Assembly: GCA_017464425.1 (NCBI GenBank)
Contig: JAFUDX010000022.1
Span: 1 to 39,193 of the forward strand
Length of the DNA stretch: 39,193 bases
Direction of reading: 5' to 3'
Source: Treponema sp.
Lineage (GTDB): Bacteria > Spirochaetota > Spirochaetia > Treponematales > Treponemataceae
A program made the translations under genes and the position numbers. Positions 14,860-23,147 of the stretch are shown here, piece after piece; the first letter of the stretch is position 1; every line of letters begins with the position of its first letter. Under the pieces are notes generated by a model. The model saw nothing but the letters and a program-made list of their open reading frames with translations, was not told the DNA's origin and did not search any database.

Positions 14860-16684
14860 AGAATGTATGGAGCACCCGGACAAGCGCGTCGATGTCGTCT
14901 GGCGAATTGTAAATTGCCAGAGTCGGGCGCACGCTTCCTTCGTACCCGTAATGGCGCAAAATCGGCTGAGCACAGTGATGACCCGTGCGGACTGCGATTC
15001 CATAGGCATTGAGCCGCTGTCCGACTTCCTCATCATCGTGACCGTCGAGTTTGAATGAGAGAACGCCCGCTTTGTTTGCCGCCTCGCCAATCAGATGAAG
15101 ACCTTTGACCGTTTTCATTTCCTTGATGGCATACTGCGTCAATTCGTGTTCCCACTGCGCGACTGCCGGCATTCCGATGCTTTCAAGATATTCGAGTGCC
15201 GCACCCAAGCCAACCGCGTCCGCGATAGAGCCAGTGCCCGCCTCGAATTTGTTCGGAGCCGGATTGTAAATCGTGCGCTCGAAAGTGACATCGGCAATCA
15301 TGTTGCCGCCGCCGTGATACGGTCGTGCCGCTTCAAGAAGCTCTTTTTTGCCGTACACGCCGCCGATTCCCGTAGGTCCGTAGACTTTGTGCCCTGAGAA
15401 CACATAGAAATCCGCGTCGCTCGCGCTCACATTGACCGGCAAATGCGCAATCGACTGAGCACCGTCAATCAAAATGCGAACGCCGTGCCGATGGGCGATG
15501 GCAATGAGTTCTTCCACAGGCGTGATTGTGCCCGTTACATTTGAAACCTGCGTGACCGAGACGAATTTCGTGCGCTTGGTGAACAATTTTTCGTATTCGC
15601 CAAGAAGAAGCTCGCCCTTGTCGTTCACAGGAATGACTTTGATGACCGCGCCCGTTTCTTCGGCAATGAGCTGCCACGGAACGATGTTCGCGTGATGCTC
15701 CAAAATGCTCACGATGATTTCGTCACCGGGGAGCAAAGTGGGCTTCACATACGCGTTCGCCACAAGGTTGATTGCCTCTGTCGTGCCGCGCACAAAAACG
15801 ATGTTGCTGCTTGACGGCGCACCGATAAACCTGGCAACGATGTCTCGTGCATTTTCATAAGCGTCAGTCGAGCGAGCCGCGAGCGTGTGCGCCCCACGGT
15901 GAACATTTGAGTTTTCGTGCTCGTAGTAGTACGAAAGGCGGTCAATCACCTGCCGCGGTCGCTGAGTTGTCGCGCCGTTGTCGAGCCAGACCAAATTGTT
16001 TCCGTTGATTTTTTCCTGCAAAATCGGGAAATCATCACGAATCTGCTGCAAGGTCTTTGAGCCGATGATGATGCTTGAATTGCGGCTGCTTCCGCTCGTG
16101 CTTGAAACGGATTTTTTGTCTCCGCCCAGAGAAGTCGGCGCGTTGATTGCCCGTGCGTTCTTCTGGCTTTCTTCCTGCGAGTAAACTTTTGGCGAATAGC
16201 TGACCTGCGAATTCTCAATCTTCGGATTTCCCTGCACCTCTCGCGGCTGAATGTCGTTCGGAGAAGCAACGCTGTTCACTTCGCCCAAGAACGGGTCTTC
16301 AAACGACGCGAAACTTTCTGCTTTCGGCACATTTCCGTACGTCGAAAGCGTGTTTTCCGCGTGATTCAAGTACTCGCCGTAAGACGGGCTTTCCTCGCTC
16401 GCAAAATGAGAATAATCATCTGCCACAACAGGAACAGAAGGCTCTCTGCCTGCTTCCGCCGCTGCCGCTGATTGCCCCTGAGAACCGAAATTGCTGAAAT
16501 ATTCCTGACCGAACCGAGTCGGGCAGAGTCCAGCATTTGCCTGCACTTCAGGTACTAAATCAGGGAACAGCGAATTTGCAAGCGACTCCAATTCCTGTGC
16601 GCTCGGCAAAAAATTGTCTTGCAATTTTTTGTAAGGCAATTCATTGCCGCCAAAATTGTATGCCTGTTCGTTAGTTGTAATCAT
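14858..16684 (-). CDS. SufS-like cysteine desulfurase with encapsulin-loading N-terminal extension
   Basis: A group II (SufS-like) cysteine desulfurase of 608 residues; plain SufS is about 410. From about residue 213 the PLP fold is complete: VWLDNGATTQRP, EHHANIVPW, the PLP lysine in FSGHKVYGPTGIGG (about 433), and active Cys571 in RTGHHCAQP. It takes sulfur from L-cysteine as a persulfide. The first 210 residues are a Ser/Asn/Gln/Pro-rich disordered region. LPSAQELESLANSLFPD at about 26-42 matches the conserved LARLANALF-type block of desulfurases packaged by family 2A encapsulins. The gene overlaps the shell gene by 14 bp. I chose the ATG at 16684; a GTG at 16693 is in frame and closer to GAGG. 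Confidence 0.95.
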   Translation of the reverse strand: MITTNEQAYNFGGNELPYKKLQDNFLPSAQELESLANSLFPDLVPEVQANAGLCPTRFGQEYFSNFGSQGQSAAAAEAGREPSVPVVADDYSHFASEESPSYGEYLNHAENTLSTYGNVPKAESFASFEDPFLGEVNSVASPNDIQPREVQGNPKIENSQVSYSPKVYSQEESQKNARAINAPTSLGGDKKSVSSTSGSSRNSSIIIGSKTLQQIRDDFPILQEKINGNNLVWLDNGATTQRPRQVIDRLSYYYEHENSNVHRGAHTLAARSTDAYENARDIVARFIGAPSSSNIVFVRGTTEAINLVANAYVKPTLLPGDEIIVSILEHHANIVPWQLIAEETGAVIKVIPVNDKGELLLGEYEKLFTKRTKFVSVTQVSNVTGTITPVEELIAIAHRHGVRILIDGAQSIAHLPVNVSASDADFYVFSGHKVYGPTGIGGVYGKKELLEAARPYHGGGNMIADVTFERTIYNPAPNKFEAGTGSIADAVGLGAALEYLESIGMPAVAQWEHELTQYAIKEMKTVKGLHLIGEAANKAGVLSFKLDGHDDEEVGQRLNAYGIAVRTGHHCAQPILRHYGYEGSVRPTLAIYNSPDDIDALVRVLHTF

Positions 16685-17624
16685 AGTATTCACCTACCTC
16701 TACATCTTCGAGAACTGCAATCGCATCATCAGCGAGAATTGCTGCAGAGCAGTACAAAGACAAGAGATAAGATGCAACACCTTTGTCGTCAATGCCACGG
16801 AATCGGACTGAAAGACCGCGTGAATGTTCGTTCTTCAAGCCAGCCTGGAAGAGACCGATAACGCCGCGTTTTGCTTCGCCCGTGCGAACGAGAAGGATGT
16901 TTGTCTTTCCGCTCTGAGACTGCGGATTTTTGAGACCGTCAACAAGCAATTTGTCGGTCGGGATAAGCGGAATGCCGCGCCACAAGATGAATGTGCCGCC
17001 CGCGATGTTTGTTGTTGCCGGGGGAACGCCACGGCGTGTGCACTCGCGCTCAAAAGCCGCGATTGCGCGTGGGTGAGCGAGGAAGAAGCTCGGCTCTTTC
17101 CACACTTTTGAGATAAGCTCGTCCAAATCGTCTGGAGTTGGGCGACCGTCTGCACGGAGCGGCTGAATGCGCTGTGACTCAGGCACATTCTTCAAGAGAC
17201 CGTAATCATCGTTGTTGATGAGCTGGCTTTCCTGTCGTTCGCGCAAAGAATCGATTGCAAGCGCGAGCTGTTCCTGCACCTGATCATACGGAGAAGAATA
17301 CACATCTTCGATGGCTGTGTTTACATTGATGATAGTAGAAATTGAGTTCAAGCGGTATTCGCGCGGTTCTGTCTCGTATTCGACATAGCCGTCAGGAATG
17401 ATGTCAGATTTTTTTGTCTGTGAGCAGAGCACATCAAGCGGAGTTTCGCCTTCAACGACCTTGTTTACGCGGAAAATTCCTGTTTCAAGACCTTTGAATT
17501 CGAGGACTTTTGTGAGCCATTTCGGTGTGAGCGCACCATACTGTGGCTTGGTTTTCGTGACATTGGCAAGGTTATACGCTGCCTTTGCACCCAATGCGTT
17601 AATTTCGTCTTTTTTGTCTGCCAT
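16671..17624 (-). CDS. srpI: Family 2A encapsulin shell protein (SrpI-like)
   Basis: A 317-residue HK97-fold nanocompartment shell protein. It closely follows the Synechococcus SrpI pattern from memory: VTKTKPQYGALTPKWL near 22-37, IFRVNKVV, YVEYETEPREYRLNSIST, EDVYSSPYDQVQEQLALAIDS, TPDDLDELISKVWKEPSFF, TRRGVPP, WRGIPLIPTDK, LSVRFRGIDDKGVASYLLSLY, and the ending ADDAIAVLEDVEVGEY. There is no cyclic-nucleotide-binding domain, so it is 2A rather than 2B. The start has GGAGGT 8 nt upstream. The next gene is the cargo desulfurase, overlapping its end. Such shells around desulfurases accumulate elemental sulfur in bacteria studied so far; that role here is inferred. It is easily mis-annotated as a hypothetical or phage protein. 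Confidence 0.96.
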   Translation of the reverse strand: MADKKDEINALGAKAAYNLANVTKTKPQYGALTPKWLTKVLEFKGLETGIFRVNKVVEGETPLDVLCSQTKKSDIIPDGYVEYETEPREYRLNSISTIINVNTAIEDVYSSPYDQVQEQLALAIDSLRERQESQLINNDDYGLLKNVPESQRIQPLRADGRPTPDDLDELISKVWKEPSFFLAHPRAIAAFERECTRRGVPPATTNIAGGTFILWRGIPLIPTDKLLVDGLKNPQSQSGKTNILLVRTGEAKRGVIGLFQAGLKNEHSRGLSVRFRGIDDKGVASYLLSLYCSAAILADDAIAVLEDVEVGEYYDYN

Positions 17625-17710
17625 GTTAGCTGACCTCCATTTTTGCCGCTTCAGAACCTACTGAAACCAGCTGATTTATATAAAATCACCGTCTGTGACG
17701 ATGTTTTTGC

Positions 17711-19174
17711 CTACAACCACGCGCCTTCGTGCGGAAGAATGATGTCTTTTGCCGCCTCTATGCCGCCCTTCAAGTTGTACATCGGACCTGTGTAGCCCGC
17801 CTCACGCAACGTGTTGATTGCGAGAATGCTTCGCTTTCCCTCACGGCACACGAAAATCGTGTCAATCGTGGGGTCGAGTTCCTTTTGACGACGAGCAAGC
17901 TGACCGATTGGAATGACGATTGCGTCAGGGAATCGGCTGATTGCCCGCTCATGCGGTTCACGCACATCAATAATCGTCATTTTGTCGCCACGGGAAATGC
18001 GCTCCGCAAGAGCCGATGCCTCAATTCCTTCAACGGGAATTTCATTGTCAGCCTGTTTGAGACCGCAGAATTCCTCGTAGTCGAAATCTTCAACTTCCGT
18101 AATCGACGGCTTTAGTCCACAAATTGGGCAATTATCGTCCTTTGCGATTTTGACTTTTGATGAAGTGAGATTCCATGAATCAAAGATAAAGCTCTCTCCG
18201 ACAAGAGCCTCTCCTCCGCCCACAATCAATTTTAAGACTTCAGTTGCCTGAATGCTTCCGATGATGCCGGGGAGCGAGCTGATAACGCCACCCTCCGCGC
18301 AAGTGGGAACAAGGCCACTTGGTGGCGGTGACGGGAATGCACAGCGGTAGCACGGTCCTTGCGTAGAATCAAAAACAGAAACCTGACCTTCAAACTGATA
18401 CACCGCACCAAACACATCGGGCTTTTTGAGCAACACGCACGCATCGTTAATCAAGTAGCGAGCCTTGTAATTGTCCGTGGCATCGGCAACGATGTCATAA
18501 TCCGCAATGATTTCTTCTATATTTTCTGCTTCGAGCTTGACATTGTAGGTTTCGACCGTGATTGACTGGTTGATTCCTTTGATTTTGTCTTTCGCTGACA
18601 TGACTTTCGGACGCTTCAAATCACGCTTTCCGTACAAAATCTGATTCTGGAGATTGTGCAGGTTCACCACATCAAAATCAGCAAGCCCGATTGTGCCCAC
18701 GCCCGCCGCCGCAAGATATTGGGCAAGCACCGAGCCAAGCGAGCCAAGCCCGCAAATCAAGACTTTTGCCGCCTTAATGCTTTTCTGCCCCTTTACGCCG
18801 ATTTCGCGGAGCATAAGATGTTTTGAAAATCGCTCGATTTCCGCGTCATCGAGTTTGGCTTCCTTTCGCCGTTCTTGCGGAATGACAGATTCAACGGGAG
18901 CACCGCCCGCAATCGAAGGCAAAAGAAGCACCGTGTCACCGTCGTGCAAGCGGGTTTCTGTTTTTTGAAGCTGATTGATGTTCACATCGTTTACGAAAAT
19001 ATTTATGAACGGACGCAATTCGCCGTTTTCATCGTACAATGCTTTTTTAAAATCGGGATATTCATCGGTGAGCGCGTTGAGCACACCCAACACCGTGTCT
19101 TTTTCAAATGAGAAGGAAGAAGTGCGTTCAGTAAATGTGCGCAAAGTCGCTGAAATCAAAACTTTTACAGACAT
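17711..19174 (-). CDS. MoaD/ThiS-ThiF/MoeB-rhodanese fusion (sulfur-carrier activating protein)
   Basis: A 487-residue three-domain protein. Residues 1-91 are a ubiquitin-like sulfur carrier ending in an internal di-glycine (SIAGG, Gly90-Gly91). Residues about 108-360 are an E1/MoeB domain: ICGLGSLGSVLAQYLAAAGVG, LADFDVVNLHNLQNQ, VADATDNYKARY, catalytic Cys292 (CAEGGVISSLPG), and zinc cysteines 275, 278, 349, 352. Residues about 384-487 are a rhodanese with active Cys443 (FVCREGKRS). E1/rhodanese proteins (MoeZ) adenylate a C-terminal Gly-Gly and load it with sulfur. Here the GG is buried in the chain, so a cut after Gly91 is required, and the preceding gene encodes a JAMM protease. It overlaps that gene by 10 bp; the encapsulin gene starts 86 bp after its stop. 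Confidence 0.93.
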   Translation of the reverse strand: MSVKVLISATLRTFTERTSSFSFEKDTVLGVLNALTDEYPDFKKALYDENGELRPFINIFVNDVNINQLQKTETRLHDGDTVLLLPSIAGGAPVESVIPQERRKEAKLDDAEIERFSKHLMLREIGVKGQKSIKAAKVLICGLGSLGSVLAQYLAAAGVGTIGLADFDVVNLHNLQNQILYGKRDLKRPKVMSAKDKIKGINQSITVETYNVKLEAENIEEIIADYDIVADATDNYKARYLINDACVLLKKPDVFGAVYQFEGQVSVFDSTQGPCYRCAFPSPPPSGLVPTCAEGGVISSLPGIIGSIQATEVLKLIVGGGEALVGESFIFDSWNLTSSKVKIAKDDNCPICGLKPSITEVEDFDYEEFCGLKQADNEIPVEGIEASALAERISRGDKMTIIDVREPHERAISRFPDAIVIPIGQLARRQKELDPTIDTIFVCREGKRSILAINTLREAGYTGPMYNLKGGIEAAKDIILPHEGAWL

Positions 19175-19587
19175 ACAATTTCCTCCTCAGTAAAATTCGC
19201 GTTTTTTGTTCCGACGATAAAGGCAAAACTTTTGACCGCCGCCGCCTTTCCGCCCAAAACGGAAACAATCGGGTACGAAAAACCGGGAATCGCGAAAGCC
19301 CGGTCTTTTTGGGAAGCGACCGCCTCAAAATCCGCGTGCGAGTGATAAAAACCAATCACATCAAGATTTTGTGAAGCCGCCGCTTGCTCCGCTTTTTGCA
19401 ATTCCGCCTGAGAGACAGCAAATTCCGTTCGCTTGAACTCAGCAGAATTTTCAATAGGGTAGAGTGCATTCACATTTCGTACCTCACCCTCACTGTTTCC
19501 CAACAGAACGCCAATGCACTCTTCGGGAAACGCTTGTTCGCCATGTTGCTTTATATGAGCCAAAAGCTCTTTTTCTAGTTTTAACAT
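19165..19587 (-). CDS. JAMM/MPN-domain metalloprotease (Mec-like)
   Basis: A protein of about 140 residues with the complete JAMM zinc motif: a Glu in PEECIGVLLG (about 22) and HSH-x7-S-xx-D in GFYHSHADFEAVASQKD (His82, His84, Ser92, Asp95). The bacterial relative Mec cleaves cysteine or a peptide from the sulfur-carrier protein CysO after its Gly-Gly. Its natural partner here is the internal Gly90-Gly91 of the fusion encoded next, overlapping by 10 bp. I chose ATG 19587 because GAGAGG lies 7 nt upstream; the GTG at 19593 is only one base from it. First gene of the encapsulin operon, behind the best promoter and operator of the window. Confidence 0.93.
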   Translation of the reverse strand: MLKLEKELLAHIKQHGEQAFPEECIGVLLGNSEGEVRNVNALYPIENSAEFKRTEFAVSQAELQKAEQAAASQNLDVIGFYHSHADFEAVASQKDRAFAIPGFSYPIVSVLGGKAAAVKSFAFIVGTKNANFTEEEIVCL

Positions 19588-19630
19588 AAACACACCTCTC
19601 GTTGTCGAGTCAGTACCACCTCTACCTTTT

Positions 19631-19664
19631 TACCTAGTATATTACTAGGGATAATAAATGTCAA
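19631..19664 (-). promoter_or_regulatory. Promoter and CymR-type operator of the JAMM-encapsulin operon
   Basis: On the minus strand: -35 TTGACA (19664-19659), a 17-bp spacer, -10 TATACT (19641-19636), both essentially consensus. The operator 19631-19651 has arm TACCTAG, spacer TATATTA, arm CTAGGGA; its core CCTAGTA-TAT-TACTAGG is perfectly palindromic. It covers the -10, so binding should block the promoter. Confidence 0.78.
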
Positions 19665-19713
19665 CAACCTTTTATTTCTAAAAAATTCTCTTTCTTTCTT
19701 TCAGATTCCGTGC

Positions 19714-19719
19714 TATAAT
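19714..19719 (+). promoter_or_regulatory. -10 element of the diguanylate cyclase-dctP promoter
   Basis: A consensus TATAAT 32 bp before the chosen ATG. The -35 region (TTTCTT, 17 bp upstream) is weak. It is divergent from the JAMM operon promoter. Confidence 0.5.
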
Positions 19720-19751
19720 ATTAAAGATAACTTTGCTTGACGGTGGCTTTT

Positions 19752-21653
19752 ATGGCTTTTAAAGAATCAACTCGCATGCCGAGATACATTTTTTTTGCGG
19801 TTCTTCTCACTCTTGTTACGGTTTTTTCTTTTTTCAGTTTTGAGCGTGCGGTAAACAAAAATGTCGCTGAAAGTTCCACCAACTTCCTTAAAGAAACGGC
19901 TTCTCTGTACGCAGGAACATTCCAAGTCAAACTGAACGACCAGCTTTTCATGCTTGAGTCTCAGGCTCGCTATTTCCAAGAAATCGACATGGACGACTAC
20001 AATGCGGTCAAATCCACGATTATTTCCACAAAGGGAGTAGGGGAATTCAAACGAATCGCGGTGGCAAATTCGAGCGGCATGACGGTCAACTACGACGGTC
20101 AATCTTCGGGCAACATCTTAATGAAGGATTACTTCAAAAAAGCGATGAAGGGGCGGGCGCAGATTTCCTCAACCATTTCCACTGATGAAGACGGCGAGCA
20201 AGTCCTTACGCTGGCAGTTCCGATTTTTCAAAAAACTGACGAAAATCAAAAAATCGTCGGCGTTATCACAGGTACATTCGCATATTCAGTTCTCGACAAT
20301 CTCTTTTCCGTTGACACATTTGGTGGCGAAGGCTATTCATTCATCATCGACAAAGAAGGCAAAATCTTAATCGGAAGCAAAAGCCCGAATCGTTTGTGTT
20401 TCGCTGAAAACTGGTTTGATTTTTTCAAAGCAAATGGTGCGCTTTCAACTTCGCAATTAAGCGCAATGTATTCCAACATACAGTCAAATCACACGGGAAT
20501 CACCGAGTATTCCGTAAATGACGCAAACCGAATCGTTGTCTACACTCCGGTCGGCGTAAATGACTGGTATGTCCTTTCTGTCGTCACATCGGACTTCATT
20601 CTTTCTCAGCAACGAAAAATCACCCGAATTACGATTACGCTCATCATCGTCATGCTGTTTGTGTTTGCAGTCATCACGATTTTTCTTACGCGGCTTATCG
20701 TGCAAAAGGCGAGGGTTGAAAAGGATGTTTCGCGCTATGCAATCAATTCCGAAAACAGCCAAACGCTCATTTTTGAGTACGATTTTGAAAAGAAAGTCAT
20801 TGAATTCACGGGCAACACGGATTTCGTTTTTGGCGAAAACCTCAAACAAGTCGAACTTTCTGATTTTGAGAAGATTTCTTCCCGAATTCACGAATCCGAG
20901 CGGGATTTGCTTGAGCATTTGCGGTCTTTCGTAAAAGAGGGTGGCATAAATTACAGTTCAGAACTTCGCTTTATCGGACATAACGGCGAATATTCGTGGT
21001 ACCGTCTTTCAGGCACAATCATTTTTGACAAAGACGAAAAAACGCCGATTAAATTCATCGGCAATCTGGTCAATGTAAACGCACAGGTTATTCACGAGCA
21101 GGAACTTAAAACACAGGCCGAAACTGACCTTCTTTCGGGATTGCTCAACAAAATTTATATGGAAAAGAGTGTCACAAAATTCATCGGCGAAAATAAAGAC
21201 ACCACTTTCGGCGCATTCTTCATCATCGATTTGGACAACTTCAAGCAGGTCAATGATAGGTTAGGGCACTCGTTTGGCGACCAGGCAATCTGCGACACGG
21301 CGACAAAACTTTCTCTCGTGTTTTCCGAAAAAGACTTCATCGGGCGAATTGGCGGCGACGAATTCTGCGTGTTCCTCTGCATTCGCAACACGATTCAAAA
21401 TCCGCTCGCAATTGTCGAAGAAAAGGCGAACACGCTCAAATCAATTTTGGCGGAATATTATTCAAACGAAGAAGAATCCGTGCATGTCACGCCGAGTATC
21501 GGAATTTCGCTGTTCCCTGAGCAAGCAAGTTCATACAAAGATTTGTTCAAACGCTCGGATATTGCGCTGTATCATGTCAAAAATAGCGGAAAAAACAATT
21601 TCGCAATTTATAATGACAGCATGAAAAATGCTGGGGAGTCGGTCTATGAGTAA
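19752..21653 (+). CDS. Membrane diguanylate cyclase, Cache-PAS-GGDEF
   Basis: About 633 residues. A membrane helix at about 10-28, a periplasmic dCache-like sensor at 35-285 (VKSTIISTKGVGEFKRIAVANSSG, then VITGTFAYSVL and GEGYSFIIDKEGKILIGSK), a second helix at about 291-316, a PAS-like domain at 330-450 (ELRFIGHNGEYSWYRLSG), and a C-terminal GGDEF domain with RIGGDEFCVF near 533 and DLDNFKQVNDRLGHSFGD. It should make c-di-GMP. The inhibitory RxxD site is replaced by SEKD, so product inhibition at that site is unlikely. Start ATG 19752 has GGTGG 7 nt upstream; a TTG at 19737 is an alternative. Its stop overlaps the next gene by 8 bp. Confidence 0.9.
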   Translation: MAFKESTRMPRYIFFAVLLTLVTVFSFFSFERAVNKNVAESSTNFLKETASLYAGTFQVKLNDQLFMLESQARYFQEIDMDDYNAVKSTIISTKGVGEFKRIAVANSSGMTVNYDGQSSGNILMKDYFKKAMKGRAQISSTISTDEDGEQVLTLAVPIFQKTDENQKIVGVITGTFAYSVLDNLFSVDTFGGEGYSFIIDKEGKILIGSKSPNRLCFAENWFDFFKANGALSTSQLSAMYSNIQSNHTGITEYSVNDANRIVVYTPVGVNDWYVLSVVTSDFILSQQRKITRITITLIIVMLFVFAVITIFLTRLIVQKARVEKDVSRYAINSENSQTLIFEYDFEKKVIEFTGNTDFVFGENLKQVELSDFEKISSRIHESERDLLEHLRSFVKEGGINYSSELRFIGHNGEYSWYRLSGTIIFDKDEKTPIKFIGNLVNVNAQVIHEQELKTQAETDLLSGLLNKIYMEKSVTKFIGENKDTTFGAFFIIDLDNFKQVNDRLGHSFGDQAICDTATKLSLVFSEKDFIGRIGGDEFCVFLCIRNTIQNPLAIVEEKANTLKSILAEYYSNEEESVHVTPSIGISLFPEQASSYKDLFKRSDIALYHVKNSGKNNFAIYNDSMKNAGESVYE

Positions 21654-22680
21654 ATCTAAATTCGGAATGACACTCTGCGTTGTGCTGTGTGCGTTCGGTC
21701 TGCTTTTTTCATCGTGCAACAAAAAGAATGTAAATCAGAATCAAGTGTCCCAGTCGGAAGAAAGCGCACAGTCAGTCACAATTTCGCTTGGATTTTCAAC
21801 GAATCTTGAAGACCCGCGTGGAGTGGCTTCGCTTCTTTTTAAAGATGAAGTCGAAAAGAATTCAAACGGCAGAATCAAAGTTATGATTCACCCCGACGGA
21901 GAACTTGGAGCCGACGGAGACCTAATCAAAGGCATTATCGATGGCAAAGTCGACATGACGGTTTCGAGCGCAGGAAATTTTGCCGTGTACGCCACAAAAT
22001 TGGGCATTTCTGCCATGCCGTTCCTTTTTTCTGATTTTGATGAAGCATGGGCGTTTATGGACGGCGATTTAGTTGCTGAAGTCAACAAAACGCTTGAAGA
22101 ATTCGGCATTGTCGTTCTCTCGCATTTTGACAATGGCTTCCGCTGCGTTACGACCACGAACAAGGCGGTCAAATCCGTTGCCGATATGCGCGGTCTTAAC
22201 ATTCGCACGCCGCCAAACCAAATCGTTATGGAAACAATGTCCGCGCTGGGGGCAAATCCAAAGCCATACGCATTCAACGAGCTTAAAAAGGCACTCAAAG
22301 ACGGCCTTTTTGACTCTCAGGAAAACCCGATTCCGATTATTTACAATTCAAAGTTGTTTGAAGAGCAGAAATTCCTTTCAATCACAAACCACAGTTACGA
22401 TGCCATGCCGCTCGTTATCCGCTTGGATTTGTGGAATGAATTTTCACAGGCTGACAAGGACATCATTCTTGCCGCCGCTAAAAAAGCGCAGGATTTAGAC
22501 CGAAAACTCGTCAAAGAGCAGACGGAATCGTATGTGTCAAAACTTCGTGAAGAGGGCATGACGATTACCAATCCCGACCTCAAAGCGTTCCAAAAAGCAA
22601 CTAGCGGCGTTATCGATGTGTTCACGAATGTGTACGGCGAAGAATTGCTTGCACGCTTAAAGGCGGAAACGGCAAAATAA
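21646..22680 (+). CDS. dctP: TRAP-type (DctP) substrate-binding lipoprotein
   Basis: 344 residues with a lipoprotein signal: hydrophobic stretch, then LLFSSC lipobox. DctP landmarks: FKDEVEKNSNGRIKVMIHPDGELG, MPFLFSDFDEAWAF, GFRCVTTTNKAVKSVADMRGLNIRTPPNQI with the substrate-pairing Arg, and a late FDSQENPI block. It starts at 21646 (MSKSKFG; GGGAG upstream), inside the end of the cyclase gene. No TRAP permease genes (dctQ/dctM) lie nearby: the next gene is cymR on the opposite strand. So it may serve as a periplasmic sensor partner of the Cache cyclase rather than in uptake. Substrate unknown. Confidence 0.92.
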   Translation: MSKSKFGMTLCVVLCAFGLLFSSCNKKNVNQNQVSQSEESAQSVTISLGFSTNLEDPRGVASLLFKDEVEKNSNGRIKVMIHPDGELGADGDLIKGIIDGKVDMTVSSAGNFAVYATKLGISAMPFLFSDFDEAWAFMDGDLVAEVNKTLEEFGIVVLSHFDNGFRCVTTTNKAVKSVADMRGLNIRTPPNQIVMETMSALGANPKPYAFNELKKALKDGLFDSQENPIPIIYNSKLFEEQKFLSITNHSYDAMPLVIRLDLWNEFSQADKDIILAAAKKAQDLDRKLVKEQTESYVSKLREEGMTITNPDLKAFQKATSGVIDVFTNVYGEELLARLKAETAK

Positions 22681-22696
22681 GCACAAATTACGCGCT

Positions 22697-23122
22697 TTAT
22701 ATGCAGTAATCAAACCCGTTAAATTGCCGATTTTTTTCGGCAATTTGTTCGAGTGTTGACGAATCCACATAATCGTTTATTACATTCTCAAATTCTTTCC
22801 AAAAATCATCATTTCCAACGGAACTGACCGCGTTTGAATCTGTAAGTGAACGCGGATTTAAATCGCCTTCCATTGCCCGCAAAATTTCTCCAACGGTATA
22901 TTTATCAGGCTGCCGTGAAAGTTTATAACCGCCGTTATTGCCCCGTAGCCCAACGACCAACCCAGACTTACTGAGCTGAATAAGGATTTGCTCCAAATAT
23001 TTTGCCGAAAGATTGTGCCGATGTGAAAGCAATTTGAGCGGAATGTATTTTTCTGGATCCTGCTCAGCAAGCTCCGTCATTATCAGAAGAGCGTATTGTC
23101 CTTTTGTCGAAATTTTAAGCAT
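22697..23122 (-). CDS. cymR: Rrf2-family regulator, CymR-like
   Basis: 141 residues. The winged-helix N-terminus MLKISTKGQYALLIMTELAEQD, with LSAKYLEQILIQLSKSGLVVGLRGNNGGYKLSR, is typical Rrf2. The C-terminus WKEFENVINDYVDSSTLEQIAEK closely follows CymR of Firmicutes. The three cysteines that bind Fe-S in IscR/NsrR are absent; only Cys140 is present. CymR represses cysteine and sulfur genes, with cysteine synthase as co-factor. Here it probably binds the seven 21-bp sites found in the sulfur promoters, including its own at 23148. Ribosome-binding site GAGGG. It converges on dctP with a 16-bp gap. Confidence 0.9.
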   Translation of the reverse strand: MLKISTKGQYALLIMTELAEQDPEKYIPLKLLSHRHNLSAKYLEQILIQLSKSGLVVGLRGNNGGYKLSRQPDKYTVGEILRAMEGDLNPRSLTDSNAVSSVGNDDFWKEFENVINDYVDSSTLEQIAEKNRQFNGFDYCI

Positions 23123-23147
23123 GTTTCCCTCTTGACGATATATAAAC

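Noticed and set aside
16671..17624. Prophage major capsid protein
   Set aside because: The HK97-type fold is shared, but no phage genes surround it and the sequence follows SrpI with a desulfurase cargo next to it.
17625..17710. CymR-type operator before the encapsulin gene
   Set aside because: Only a half-site (AACCTACT) is present and the 7-7-7 partner arm is missing, so the gene is taken as part of the JAMM-led operon.
22721..22746. Bidirectional terminator between dctP and cymR
   Set aside because: The 9-bp stem lies in cymR codons and the T-run is in the loop, not after the stem.
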